NCBI GenBank assembly: GCA_903859705.1 | Contig: CAIONQ010000144.1 | Span: 24,535 to 88,534, forward strand | Direction of reading: 5' to 3' | Length of the DNA: 64,000 nt | Origin: an uncultured Chthonomonas sp. | Lineage (GTDB): Bacteria > Armatimonadota > Chthonomonadetes > Chthonomonadales > Chthonomonadaceae | In this document: positions 54,902 through 63,526 of the stretch, in pieces | Numbering within the stretch: position 1 is the first letter of the stretch | Layout: each line of letters starts with the position of its first letter | Program-made: the position numbers and the translations under genes | Notes under the pieces: generated by a model | Databases searched by the model: none | Told to the model about the DNA's origin: nothing | The model's input: the letters and a program-made list of their open reading frames with translations, nothing else

Positions 54902-55150
54902 TTATCCGCCGCTAACGGGCGGGATAAGCGCCACAGTGGCATCATGCGGAATTGCAGCATCCAGGCTTGCATACGCATCATTCACGGCAAAACGGCAGGC
55001 CGAAGCAACACCAAGAAATCGGGGATCAGCTGCAGCGAGTGCCTCAGCAGCTTCCCGAACTGTAGCCAGTGGCGGTACTTCAACGGCAACCAGGCCACCT
55101 GGATAAAAGTCTTGGTAGTGACCATACAAATGCACAATTATAGTCGGCAT
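54902..55150 (-). CDS. moaD: MoaD/ThiS-family sulfur carrier, molybdopterin synthase small subunit
   Basis: The protein has 82 residues with a ubiquitin-like fold. It ends in the required Gly-Gly (LIPPVSGG) and has TVREAAEALAAADPRF and FAVNDAYASLD. The C-terminal glycine is adenylated and turned into a thiocarboxylate that supplies sulfur to MoaE. The ATG directly follows the nfo TAG. Confidence 0.93.
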   Translation of the reverse strand: MPTIIVHLYGHYQDFYPGGLVAVEVPPLATVREAAEALAAADPRFLGVASACRFAVNDAYASLDAAIPHDATVALIPPVSGG

Positions 55151-56053
55151 CTACGCGTCCACCTCAGCATACTTGCGGAGCGCGGCAACATTAACCTCGT
55201 GCATCGTGTCGGAGTCTGGAGTTTCAACTATTACTGGCACATGTTGCAGGCGGGTATCCTGCATCAGTAATCTAAATCCGGCTTCGCCAATTTCGCCTTG
55301 CCCAATATGCTCGTGCCGATCAACTCGAGAGCCAAGCCCCTTCTTTGCATCATTTGCATGGATGAGTTTTAGAACATCGCGCCCAATATGTCTCTCAAAC
55401 TGGTCCCAGGTTTCCTCATAGGCATCTGGGGTGCGTAAATCATATCCGGCCACAAAAATATGGCAGGTATCCAGGCATACACCCAGGCGCGGATGCGGCC
55501 CGGCAGCCTGCAAGATTCTACCCAACTGCTCGAAGCGCCAGCCAAGCCCAGTTCCCTGGCCGGCGGTGGTTTCCAGAGCTATCCCCGTGGTTACACCAGC
55601 CTCATCGGTTTCCTTTAGAATAGTTCGCAGGCTCTCCGCAAGTCGATCCAGCGCTTCGTCTTCGCCCTGATCCAGGTGCGCTCCCATATGCGTTACCAGC
55701 CAGTTGATCTGCAGGGCATCGGCCCTGTCCAGTTCAGAACGGAACGCGCGTTGAGATTTACTGAGGATCTCTTCGGAAGGAGCGGCGAGGTTGATGAGGT
55801 AAGAATCATGCGCGGCAGTAAACGTGATGCCAGTATCTTTCTTCGCCTGCAGAAATGCTTCGACATCCGGCTGTTTGAGGGCGGAGTGAAACCACTGCCT
55901 GGGGCTACAGGTGAACAACTGGACCGCGGTACAACCAATCTCGGAACCACCGGCTAAGCTCTTGTACAGCCCGCCAGCTGTTGGCATATGCGCGCCGATA
56001 AGCCGTTGCTCTGCAGGGATACGCTCCGTTACGGATTCGCTGCCAGGGTTCAA
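55151..56053 (-). CDS. nfo: Deoxyribonuclease IV (endonuclease IV family)
   Basis: The protein has 300 residues, a TIM barrel with three metals. Signatures are RLIGAHMPTAGGLYKSL, AVQLFTCSPRQWFH, LVTHMGAHLDQGEDEAL, GIALETTAGQG, GVCLDTCHIFVAGYD and HANDAKKGLGSRVDRHEHIGQG. It cleaves DNA at abasic sites in base excision repair. The TTG start at 56053 has AAGGAAA upstream. It heads a run with moaD and moaE, behind a structured leader. Confidence 0.94.
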   Translation of the reverse strand: MNPGSESVTERIPAEQRLIGAHMPTAGGLYKSLAGGSEIGCTAVQLFTCSPRQWFHSALKQPDVEAFLQAKKDTGITFTAAHDSYLINLAAPSEEILSKSQRAFRSELDRADALQINWLVTHMGAHLDQGEDEALDRLAESLRTILKETDEAGVTTGIALETTAGQGTGLGWRFEQLGRILQAAGPHPRLGVCLDTCHIFVAGYDLRTPDAYEETWDQFERHIGRDVLKLIHANDAKKGLGSRVDRHEHIGQGEIGEAGFRLLMQDTRLQHVPVIVETPDSDTMHEVNVAALRKYAEVDA

Positions 56054-56093
56054 TTGGTTTCCTTAATCAGCCGTACGTGCCGGCTTTCGATCT

Positions 56094-56222
56094 GATAAAA
56101 TAGTAATGTTCAGACGCTTGCTGAACATCTGGAGTTCCGCAAAACCAGAGGGGAAAATCGGAGCCATCGAAGGAGACTACCTTGTTAAGGCACCCCTCCC
56201 AACAGTTTAATTGGGGTAAACC
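56094..56222 (-). ncRNA. Unassigned structured leader RNA before nfo-moaD-moaE
   Basis: Minus-strand RNA from the promoter at 56229-56258. A long-range stem GAGGGG (56198-56193) with CCCCTC (56153-56148) encloses the hairpin CCTT-AAC-AAGG (56190-56180). It is followed by a CTGG...CCAG hairpin (56148-56129) and the perfect ATGTTCAG / CTGAACAT hairpin (56128-56106), then TTACTATTTTATC, a terminator-like end 40 bases before nfo. I match no known riboswitch class. It may be an attenuator, a leader-encoded switch or a small RNA. Confidence 0.55.
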
Positions 56223-56228
56223 ATTCGA

Positions 56229-56258
56229 ATTGTATCACCTGTAGGATTCCCATGTCAA
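56229..56258 (-). promoter_or_regulatory. Promoter of the nfo leader RNA
   Basis: Minus strand: -35 TTGACA (56258-56253), 18-base spacer, -10 TACAAT (56234-56229). Confidence 0.8.
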
Positions 56259-56328
56259 TAAAGGACGGATATACTTACTCAGATATGATCTGGATGCAGG
56301 CAACAACAGAGGATGTAAAAGCAAACAA

Positions 56329-57138
56329 ATGGGCAAACTTACCGGAAAAGTAGCGCTTGTAACGGGTGCCGGGCGGGGCCTGGGGCGCGCATATGCATTG
56401 AAATTGGCAGAACTCGGCGCAGATGTTGTGGTAAACGACATCCGGCTAGACAGTGCCGCAGAGTTTGATGAGCAACTTTCCGCAGCTACCGTAATGGCCG
56501 AGTGCCAGGCTTACGGAGTGCGCTCACTCGGCATTGAGGCCGATGTCACGCTGAAATCTGAAGTTGATGAGATGGTGGATGCAATTGTGCAAACGTTCGG
56601 GCGGCTCGATATCCTGGTGAACAACGCAGGAGGTGTATTGCGCCCGGTGGAGCGTGGATACGCGGCCGAAGTGCCGGAGGATGACTGGCGCGACATTGTA
56701 GACCTTAACCTTACCGCAACGGTGTTCTGCTGCCAGGCAGCAGCCCGCCCCATGCGGGTTCAAAAAAGCGGCAAGATTGTTAACATCAGCTCACAGGCCG
56801 GAGTAAGAGGCAACCTCATGGGGCAAAACGCGCACTATTGCGTTGCCAAAGCCGGTGTTGCCCAGTACACACGCCTGCTCGCGGGTGAACTTGGCCCAGA
56901 TGGCATTCACGTGAACTGCATGGCCCCGGGTATGATACTCACCTCACGCGCAAACAAACAGTTCAACAGAGACAGTGATGAAAGTGTGGCCCTATATACA
57001 GCTATGATCGCACTGCGGCGCATGGGCACCACTGAAGATTGTGCAAAGGTACTGGAGTTTCTTACTACCGATTTATCAGATTATGTTACGGGGCAGGTTA
57101 TACCCGTGTGTGGAGGCATGGTGCTTTCACCCTCCTGA
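56329..57138 (+). CDS. Short-chain dehydrogenase/reductase
   Basis: The protein has 269 residues, a classical SDR. ALVTGAGRGLGRAYALKLA binds NAD(P), DILVNNAGGVL follows, IVNISSQAGVRG holds the catalytic Ser and HYCVAKAGVAQYTRLLAGEL the YxxxK pair; TGQVIPVCGG is the C-terminal substrate loop. The substrate may be a sugar acid or acyl chain. A weak Shine-Dalgarno (AGAGGATG, about 15 bases away) makes the start less certain. It precedes the TIM-barrel gene by 40 bases, and the two may form a small sugar-catabolic unit. Confidence 0.88.
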   Translation: MGKLTGKVALVTGAGRGLGRAYALKLAELGADVVVNDIRLDSAAEFDEQLSAATVMAECQAYGVRSLGIEADVTLKSEVDEMVDAIVQTFGRLDILVNNAGGVLRPVERGYAAEVPEDDWRDIVDLNLTATVFCCQAAARPMRVQKSGKIVNISSQAGVRGNLMGQNAHYCVAKAGVAQYTRLLAGELGPDGIHVNCMAPGMILTSRANKQFNRDSDESVALYTAMIALRRMGTTEDCAKVLEFLTTDLSDYVTGQVIPVCGGMVLSPS

Positions 57139-57178
57139 TACTTAACAGCAATCGTTTTCAAACACATCTGGATTACCA

Positions 57179-58213
57179 ATGACACATCGAACCCAACTTG
57201 CCGTTTGCGCCTACAGTCTGCCGCACATGCTGCGTTACCAGCCGGATAAAGCCGGAGAGTTTTGCACACGGGGTTTTACACTCAATATGCTTGCAGACCT
57301 GGCAGTAAATCATGGCCTTGCAGGCATTGAGTTTCCGCTTGAAACCAGCACTCCGGTTTTTGATGGAAAGACAGTTGAGACCGCCGGATTTGCCGGAGAC
57401 ATCGCCGCAGAACTATCGACGTTGGGACTTCGATTGATTGCCGATTATGGGGTGATACTGGATCACCCAATTGAACACAACCTGGCATATCTCCGATTAG
57501 CACATCGCTGCAGTGCAGAAAAGGTTCGTGTAATCTTGAGCCATGTGCTGTGCGGAGATAGGCGTAAGGTTACGGGCGGGTGGGACGCACACCTCGCAGC
57601 ATGTGCTGTGCGCCTGGCGGACCTACTGCCTGTTGCGCAGGAAATCGGTTTGAAGGTGTGCGTTGAGAACCATCAGGATCTCACTTCCGCCGAGCTTATC
57701 TGGCTATATGAGGCCTCGGGCTGCAGCCCGGCGTTTGGGGTAACCCTGGATACTGGCAACCCGCTTGCCGTGGCAGAGGACCCTGTGCAGTATGCCCGAG
57801 CGATTGCGCCCTTAATTGGGCATGTGCATCTCAAGGATTACACAGTGCACTTTGCCCCCGAAGGGTACCACCTTGTGCGGTGCAAGGCCGGTACAGGGGT
57901 AATAGACTTTAAAGGCATTATGAATGAGCTTATGCCCTACGGGCAGGGCTTACTGCCAGCGGTGGAGGTTGCAGCCCAGGCAACACGTACCGTACCTATT
58001 CTGGATATGGATTGGTGGACTACATACCCATCAGATCATTACGGGCACTTGCCGGTGGCCTTGAAGGCTGTGTGGGCGGCAGCAAGTCCGTTGGGCTCCG
58101 AATATGGAAGTGCATGGGAGCATAGTGCCTGCTCAGAGACGGTTGCGGACGATGAGATGGAGACGCTAACCGAATCCATTGCTTACTTGCGAGCGATTAC
58201 ACCCTCGGGTTGA
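57179..58213 (+). CDS. Xylose-isomerase-like TIM-barrel protein
   Basis: The protein has 344 residues with the AP_endonuc_2 fold. Metal and substrate residues appear in KVCVENHQDLTSAEL (Glu), GVTLDTGNPLAV (Asp), IGHVHLKDYTVHF (His) and LPAVEVAAQ (Glu). It probably isomerises or epimerises a sugar or cyclitol. A C-terminal extension of about 60 residues with two Trp (DMDWWTTYPSDHYG) is distinctive. Its 3' end overlaps the convergent DUF421 gene by 31 bases. Confidence 0.83.
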   Translation: MTHRTQLAVCAYSLPHMLRYQPDKAGEFCTRGFTLNMLADLAVNHGLAGIEFPLETSTPVFDGKTVETAGFAGDIAAELSTLGLRLIADYGVILDHPIEHNLAYLRLAHRCSAEKVRVILSHVLCGDRRKVTGGWDAHLAACAVRLADLLPVAQEIGLKVCVENHQDLTSAELIWLYEASGCSPAFGVTLDTGNPLAVAEDPVQYARAIAPLIGHVHLKDYTVHFAPEGYHLVRCKAGTGVIDFKGIMNELMPYGQGLLPAVEVAAQATRTVPILDMDWWTTYPSDHYGHLPVALKAVWAAASPLGSEYGSAWEHSACSETVADDEMETLTESIAYLRAITPSG

Positions 58214-58671
58214 TGCCGGATCACGCTGATGGTGCCATCTGCTTCCATAACTGCAAACTTAACAAGCTTGAAATCTTCTATTTCGCGCTCTCGCAGTGCT
58301 TCATGAATTTCGCGTGATGTAAGGCCGGCATGTACGGCTGTTTCCCACTGGATTTTGCCGTCTGCCACAAGAACAAGGGGTTCTGGTGATACGAATCCTC
58401 GCAGCCAGTTTATGCGCGTAACGGCTCTGGAAAATCCCAAATTGAGTAAGAGCAACGTTGCAGCGGATGTTAGCCCTGCATCCAGGCGGTTATTGAAGCC
58501 AATCATGGAGGTCTCTACGCAGGTGCCGAGCAAGAGCACCATCACCAGATCTACCGAAGTGAGCTGGCCCAGACGACCACGCCCGATGAAGGTTAGCCCC
58601 AGTATCAGGAAAAGGTACACAGAGCTCGTTTGAAAAATTACGGGCCACAGGGTATGGGTGAAGTATTGCAC
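58183..58671 (-). CDS. DUF421/YetF-family membrane protein (copy A)
   Basis: The protein has 162 residues. Two or three membrane helices (SSVYLFLILGLTFIGRG, SVDLVMVLLLGTCVETSM) precede the cytosolic DUF421 domain, which has LVLVADGKIQWETAVHAGLT and ends VKFAVMEADGTISVIRH. The function of the family is not settled; YetF-type proteins are linked to sporulation and to membrane stress in Bacillus. GTG 58671 is chosen with GAGG 9 bases upstream, since a longer frame would overlap the divergent copy B. Convergent overlap with the TIM-barrel gene. Confidence 0.85.
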   Translation of the reverse strand: MQYFTHTLWPVIFQTSSVYLFLILGLTFIGRGRLGQLTSVDLVMVLLLGTCVETSMIGFNNRLDAGLTSAATLLLLNLGFSRAVTRINWLRGFVSPEPLVLVADGKIQWETAVHAGLTSREIHEALREREIEDFKLVKFAVMEADGTISVIRHQPEGVIARK

Positions 58672-58793
58672 TGCTAAGATCCTCACGCGTGTGTGTGTGT
58701 AAATGCGTATGTTAGGCATTATGACATAGGCCCTGTGCAATAATTGAGATGAAATATTGCCCCACCCATACTTGATCAGGAGAGCCGAAGATA

Positions 58794-59363
58794 ATGTCGA
58801 CAATTGGTAATTGGATTGCCGAGGTGTTCTCCCACCCCGCGAACCTAACGACGTCCCAATACCTGGGTGTGCTGGGAATTATCGCCCTTAAGACAACGGT
58901 TATCTATTTCTTTCTGGTTGTTGGATTGCGCGTGCTTGGTAAGCGCCAGCTTGGCCAAATGAATATTTACGACCTGGTGCTTGTTATAATTCTGGCAAAT
59001 GCCGTACAGAACGCCATGGTCGGGGACGACTCCACGGTATTTGGTGGGATAACTGCGGCCACCACCCTGCTGCTGCTAAACCGGGTGTTCAGCGTTGCCC
59101 TTACCAGATCGCGCAAGCTGGAGCATCTGATGGTGGGCGAACCCGTTATTCTGGTTCACGATGGGCAGGTTGTTGCACCCAGGCTGGAACATGAGTGCAT
59201 AACGCACGAGCAGATAATGGCTGCGCTGAGAGAGCATGGCCTTGAGCGCCTTGAGCAGGTGCATCTTGCCGTGCTTGAAGTGGATGGAACCATCAGCGTG
59301 ATATCTGCGGATGCAGAGGTTTACCGATCTCGCAGGCACTACCGAGCATTGCGCCTTCCTTAA
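58794..59363 (+). CDS. DUF421/YetF-family membrane protein (copy B)
   Basis: The protein has 189 residues with the same layout: three membrane helices (TVIYFFLVVGLRVLGKRQLG, YDLVLVIILANAVQNAM), the conserved GKRQLGQM-DL motif, then the cytosolic domain with PVILVHDGQVVAPRLEHECI and VLEVDGTISVIS. AGGAGAG lies 8 bases before the ATG. It is divergent from copy A, and copy C follows after 35 bases. Confidence 0.9.
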   Translation: MSTIGNWIAEVFSHPANLTTSQYLGVLGIIALKTTVIYFFLVVGLRVLGKRQLGQMNIYDLVLVIILANAVQNAMVGDDSTVFGGITAATTLLLLNRVFSVALTRSRKLEHLMVGEPVILVHDGQVVAPRLEHECITHEQIMAALREHGLERLEQVHLAVLEVDGTISVISADAEVYRSRRHYRALRLP

Positions 59364-59398
59364 GATATTCGGTTGAGAATTCAGGACCAATAACGAGC

Positions 59399-59923
59399 AT
59401 GAGCATCCATTTCTTCTCGCCGGCGTATCTGCATTACCTTTCTGTAATGGCAGGCAGGGCCTTAATAATCTTTCTTTACCTGATATTGTTGTTTCGGGTG
59501 TTGGGCAAGCGCCAGCTGGGCCAGTTGAACCTGTTTGATCTTGCTGCTGTAATGGGGGTTACCAACGCGGTTCAGAACGGCATTACACAGAGCAGCGGCA
59601 ATCTCTCGGTAGGCATTACCGCCGCCCTTGTGCTGCTTATTACGTGCAGAATTGCCGCTGGCATTTCGGTGAGGTTTCCATCTGCGGAGCGTAAACTAAC
59701 TGGCACACCAACTGTGCTTATTTTTAGTGGCAAGGTTCGTAAACTTGCGCTTCAGCGTGAACGCATTTCGGCTCAGGAGTTGCAGACAGCGTTACGTTCG
59801 CACGGATTGGAAGCAGCCAGCCAGGTTAAACTGGCTGTGCTGGAACTGGACGGGAGTATAAGCGTTGTACCCCGAGAAGAACACCCTAAACGCTCCGAGG
59901 ATTCTGATCACCAGAGCGTGTAG
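59399..59923 (+). CDS. DUF421/YetF-family membrane protein (copy C)
   Basis: The protein has 174 residues with LIILLFRVLGKRQLGQLNLFDL-type helices (about residues 17-60) and the cytosolic domain GTPTVLIFSGKVRKLALQRE and VLELDGSISVVP. The Shine-Dalgarno is weak (CGAGC), so it may be coupled to copy B. Its 3' end overlaps the convergent CAAX-protease-related gene by 16 bases. Confidence 0.88.
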   Translation: MSIHFFSPAYLHYLSVMAGRALIIFLYLILLFRVLGKRQLGQLNLFDLAAVMGVTNAVQNGITQSSGNLSVGITAALVLLITCRIAAGISVRFPSAERKLTGTPTVLIFSGKVRKLALQRERISAQELQTALRSHGLEAASQVKLAVLELDGSISVVPREEHPKRSEDSDHQSV

Positions 59924-60600
59924 GCATGCGCTGCAAGGATGTAGATGCCGAGCAGGAGGTTAGTGAACGCATGCGCCACCACACATGAAAACAGGCTGCC
60001 TGTTTTGCGCAGTAACAGGCCGTAGGCAACCGCGCAAATGGCGGCAGCCAGCCACTCCGGATGAGAAAGGGCAAATATGCCAGCTACCATTCCGAAAGCC
60101 GACCACGACCAGCCTGTCATTGAAATCGACTTAAAATCTGGATCGGTGAGCCAGCGTATAAGGAATGACCGCCAGAACAGCTCCTCCATCAGTGGAACCA
60201 TCACCACCAGCCCGTAGAACCGCACGATAAGAAACACATACCGCAGGGCTGCTTGATCGATGTCTCTAAATGGATTGAAGGCCGTGCGTTTGCCCATAAA
60301 ATGGGGAGTGAACTTATCTACCACAATCCACTCTACAAATACTGCCAGCCCAACAAGCAGGCCAAGCAGCAGATGCCGTGGGTTCCACACAATCTCTTTC
60401 CAGAGTTTACGACCCATTACCAGGGTTGCTGTAACGACGATCGCTTTAAAAATATACAGAAATGGGTATGGGATTCCCAGTGGCTGCCCCTCTATTGCGG
60501 TGAGAGCAGAAAATACTACCATGGGAACCACGTAACCAATCCAGGCGCGGGGCGAGGTTTGTGAAGGTGGGCTCTGTGTTGCTGTATCAGACTGAGACAA
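59908..60600 (-). CDS. CPBP-family intramembrane metalloprotease (CAAX protease-related)
   Basis: The protein has 230 residues and about seven membrane helices. The conserved active-site motifs are MEELFWRSFLIRW (EExxxR), FALSHPEWLAA (FxxxH) and VVAHAFTNLLLG (HxxxN). The layout matches the 'CAAX prenyl protease-related' group that is often found with exosortase genes; no exosortase is in view. Substrates are unknown. TTG 60600 with AAGGA 6 bases upstream is preferred to the frame's first start at 60645. Confidence 0.83.
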   Translation of the reverse strand: MSQSDTATQSPPSQTSPRAWIGYVVPMVVFSALTAIEGQPLGIPYPFLYIFKAIVVTATLVMGRKLWKEIVWNPRHLLLGLLVGLAVFVEWIVVDKFTPHFMGKRTAFNPFRDIDQAALRYVFLIVRFYGLVVMVPLMEELFWRSFLIRWLTDPDFKSISMTGWSWSAFGMVAGIFALSHPEWLAAAICAVAYGLLLRKTGSLFSCVVAHAFTNLLLGIYILAAHAYTLW

Positions 60601-60665
60601 AGCGTAATCCTTAACGAGGTAGCTGGCGTGAGTACGAATACGCACGCCAGAGTTTACGGGATGAA

Positions 60666-61160
60666 TTATTTGCCGGGAGTTACGTTCTGGCTGATTGTCT
60701 TCGATTTTGCTATAAGCCAGCCGGAGCCTGTTTTGTTCCAGGTATCTTCCGATTCCGCGTCAATAACAAGCTTTTGCGGAGCGGGCGCTCCGGGGGCGTT
60801 TATGGTGCAGGCCACGTGCTGCTTAACGCGCACTATGGCCGATTTGCCGGCGGCCGTTAGTTTGAGAATGGCTGAGTTGGATTTGAAGGCAGTAGAAGCA
60901 TCTATGATCTGCTTCATCTGCGCCTTCGTAGCTTCCAGGCCAGCTTTCTGCCCCTTTTCATCGATATTAACGAAGTCTTTAGAGCAGAACTTAACGTATC
61001 CGCTTAGATCTTTCTTTGCCAGGGCGGCATCCATTTTATCGTATTGTGCCTGGATAGCCTTCTTCGTCTCGGCTGTTCCATCCGCCACTGCGCTAACAGA
61101 GAGCGCTACTGTGCCAATAACCATAGCGCACATGGCTGCGCCAATGAGCTTGATCCTCAT
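60666..61160 (-). CDS. Secreted NTF2/SnoaL-like (DUF4440-type) protein
   Basis: The protein has 164 residues. A signal peptide (LIGAAMCAMVIGTVALSVSAVA) precedes a cone-shaped NTF2-like domain: IQAQYDKMDAALAKKDLSGY, then CSKDFVNIDEKGQKAG, and SEDTWNKTGSGWLIAKSKTI at the end. Such domains bind small ligands or act as scaffold; no catalytic set is clear. The ATG has AAGGAG upstream. Single gene. Confidence 0.78.
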   Translation of the reverse strand: MRIKLIGAAMCAMVIGTVALSVSAVADGTAETKKAIQAQYDKMDAALAKKDLSGYVKFCSKDFVNIDEKGQKAGLEATKAQMKQIIDASTAFKSNSAILKLTAAGKSAIVRVKQHVACTINAPGAPAPQKLVIDAESEDTWNKTGSGWLIAKSKTISQNVTPGK

Positions 61161-61280
61161 TCAGAATTCTCCTTTTAAGCTTAACAGCCTGTGGCCCGAT
61201 TATAGATGCCACACAGAACTTCAGGCGGAGCGCATGCGCCCCGCCTGAGTTAACTTACCCGAGATTTGCCAACCTGTCTA

Positions 61281-62309
61281 TTACTTGCCCGGGTTGAGCA
61301 GTTTCTGTACTTCGGGGGTGTTCAGGTTGTCTTTGGTTACAACCGTAAGGCCGCTATCCACCATCTTTGCCGTGATGGCTTCGCCTTTGATTGCTTTCAC
61401 CGCAGTGAGCACGCCCTGCAGGCCCATCTGGAACGGGTTTTGAACGATGAGCGCCTGGATGGTGCCCTCTTTGAGGCCAGCAACTTCCTGATCGGAGGAA
61501 TCGAAGGCAACAACCTTGATTTTGCCGCCCAGCTTGCGCTGTTTGAGAACGTTGGCAACGCCGACGCCGTTGGGCTCGTTTGCCGCAAAGATACCTACGA
61601 TATCTTTGTGAGCCGTGAGCATGTTGGTTGTTTCATCGGCGGCTTTGGTTGGGTCTCGCGCTTCGCGGCTCTGTACCAGGTGAATGTTGGGGTACTTCTT
61701 GATCTGATCTTCGAAGCCCTTTTCGCGCTCATCCGAAGAGGCAGAGCCCTTCTGGAAGTAGAGCATGCCAACATCGCCCTTTTCGCCAATGGCTTTTGCC
61801 AGTGCATCGGCTGCATCGGCTCCGCCCTTAACGTTATCGGTGGCGATATAGCAAACCGAGGTGTCTTTTTCTTTTGCCAGGCCAGAGTCTACCGTTACAA
61901 CTTTGATGCTCTTGCCCATGGCCTCTTTCACGGGGCCAACCATGGAATCTTTATCGATAACGGCAAGCACGATGCCATCTACCTTGTTGTTCACCTGGTT
62001 TTTGAAAACATCAACCTGGTTGGTAGCGTCATCTTCCGGCTCCGGGCCCTGGTAAATGATTTCCACATTACCGGCCTGCGTAGCGGCCGCATCGGCCCCC
62101 TGCTTAAGGGCAACCCAGTAAGAGTTGCGGGTGCCTTTGGGGATAACTGCAATGCGCAGCTTCTTGGAGGCGGTGCCACCTGCGCTGGTGGGCGGGGTTG
62201 TGGTTTCACCCGCTTTGCCATCTGAGGGCTTTTCTTTAGGGCATCCCCAAACGCACATGCCAAGCGCCGTCGCCATCAGCGCGCCGGCGATAGTTTTTTG
62301 CAGTCGCAT
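61281..62309 (-). CDS. Sugar ABC transporter substrate-binding lipoprotein (RbsB-like)
   Basis: The protein has 342 residues. The lipoprotein signal peptide ends in CVWGC (Cys 23), then a Thr/Gly-rich linker, and a periplasmic-binding-protein-I fold starting LRIAVIPKGTRNSYWVALKQ. Hinge strands and VDGIVLAVIDKDSMV, GIFAANEPNGVGVANVL and VVAFDSSDQEVAGLKEG match the ribose/galactose-type binders. The ligand is a sugar, not identifiable here. AAGGAGA precedes the ATG. It follows the permease gene by 93 bases on the same strand. Confidence 0.92.
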   Translation of the reverse strand: MRLQKTIAGALMATALGMCVWGCPKEKPSDGKAGETTTPPTSAGGTASKKLRIAVIPKGTRNSYWVALKQGADAAATQAGNVEIIYQGPEPEDDATNQVDVFKNQVNNKVDGIVLAVIDKDSMVGPVKEAMGKSIKVVTVDSGLAKEKDTSVCYIATDNVKGGADAADALAKAIGEKGDVGMLYFQKGSASSDEREKGFEDQIKKYPNIHLVQSREARDPTKAADETTNMLTAHKDIVGIFAANEPNGVGVANVLKQRKLGGKIKVVAFDSSDQEVAGLKEGTIQALIVQNPFQMGLQGVLTAVKAIKGEAITAKMVDSGLTVVTKDNLNTPEVQKLLNPGK

Positions 62310-62402
62310 GCGAAGTCTTCTCCTTGTGATCCGGAAAATCTTTCCTTAGAGTTTCGGTGCACTCACCCGCATGGATTCTGCGTTGAATGCCCTGATGCCT
62401 TC

Positions 62403-63425
62403 TCAGGCAGCAGTCCGAGTGCGGTTTTTTCCGGGGGCATATCGATCATACAGCACCGCCAGGATTACTACGGCGCCTACAATTACGCGTTCATACGCAG
62501 AAGGCAGGTTGCGCAGCGCACAACCGTTGCGGATGGTAAACATCAGCAGGGCGCCGATTACCGTTCCGGGGATGCCACCCTGCCCACCAAACAGAGAGGT
62601 GCCGCCAATAACGGTTGCTGCCACGGCGTAGAGCTCATAGCCGCTGCCAGCATCCAGCGCGGCAACGCCGCTGCGGGATACATTGATTACTGCGCCCAGG
62701 CCAGCCAGCAGGCCGGTTAGTGCAAAAACAGAAGCGGTAACCTTGCCAAGATGAATTCCTGAAAGGCGGGCAGCCTCTTTATTGCCACCCATGGCATAAA
62801 TGGATCGCCCCCACTTTGTGCGAGTAAGCATTACACCTACTGCCACGGCTACAGCCACCATTATGAGGATAGCGTAGGAGATACCGGTACGATCTGCATT
62901 GCCGAAGAGCTCACCGCTGGCAAATACATCGAAGCCATCTGCAAGCCCACCAACGTTACGTGAATCCGCAAGGATACTGGCTACGCCGTACAGTACGCCC
63001 ATCATTCCCAGAGTAACGATGAAGGATGGGATTTTGCCGATGGCCGTGATGATGCCGGAGATTGTGCCGGAGATAAGGCCCACACCGCATGATACAAGCA
63101 CGGCAGCGGCCACGCCGGCGTGGTGATCTCGCATCATTATTGCGGCAACTACTCCGGCCAGCGCCATGTTGGCACCAACCGAAAGATCGATGTTACCGGA
63201 GATAATGACTGCGGTTTGCCCACATGCGAGAATGGATACTACAGATGCCTGTATCACAATCTCTTTAAGATTATCGAAATGCGCAAAGTTCTTAACTGTG
63301 AGGGCGAGGTAGATGCTGAGTATCAGCAGAAAGGAGAGCGGAGCTATCAATCCAGAAACGGAAGATATCCAGGTTGCTTTCTTAACTGCGGCTCCGGAGG
63401 CTTCTTGCCCTGGTTCTTGCTGCAA
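62403..63425 (-). CDS. Sugar ABC transporter permease (RbsC-like)
   Basis: The protein has 340 residues and about ten membrane helices of the BPD_transp_2 family: CGQTAVIISGNIDLSVGANM, the GKIPSFIVTLGMMGVLYGVA segment, and GGNKEAARLSGIHLGKVTASVFALTG, the conserved cytosolic coupling loop. With the binding protein at 61281 it forms the import channel for a sugar. No RbsA-type ATPase gene is adjacent. The TTG start has AAAGGA 10 bases upstream and the gene has its own promoter (63497-63526). Confidence 0.92.
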   Translation of the reverse strand: MQQEPGQEASGAAVKKATWISSVSGLIAPLSFLLILSIYLALTVKNFAHFDNLKEIVIQASVVSILACGQTAVIISGNIDLSVGANMALAGVVAAIMMRDHHAGVAAAVLVSCGVGLISGTISGIITAIGKIPSFIVTLGMMGVLYGVASILADSRNVGGLADGFDVFASGELFGNADRTGISYAILIMVAVAVAVGVMLTRTKWGRSIYAMGGNKEAARLSGIHLGKVTASVFALTGLLAGLGAVINVSRSGVAALDAGSGYELYAVAATVIGGTSLFGGQGGIPGTVIGALLMFTIRNGCALRNLPSAYERVIVGAVVILAVLYDRYAPGKNRTRTAA

Positions 63426-63496
63426 CGCTGTGGTGTCCTTTCACGGTCACACGAGGATTTCGTGCTGCCTGTATTATTGGTAGCACATGGCATAGC

Positions 63497-63526
63497 ATCT
63501 TAACAGAGAGAGTGCAGAAGTGTCAA
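63497..63526 (-). promoter_or_regulatory. Promoter of the sugar ABC transporter genes
   Basis: Minus strand: -35 TTGACA (63526-63521), 18-base spacer, -10 TAAGAT (63502-63497), about 70 bases before the permease start. Confidence 0.8.

Noticed and set aside
56094..56222. c-di-GMP, fluoride, SAM or SRP RNA identity for the nfo leader
   Set aside because: None of the conserved core strings of these families is present on either strand.
58672..58803. Longer start of DUF421 copy A up to 58803
   Set aside because: It would overlap the start of the divergent copy B and lacks a Shine-Dalgarno.
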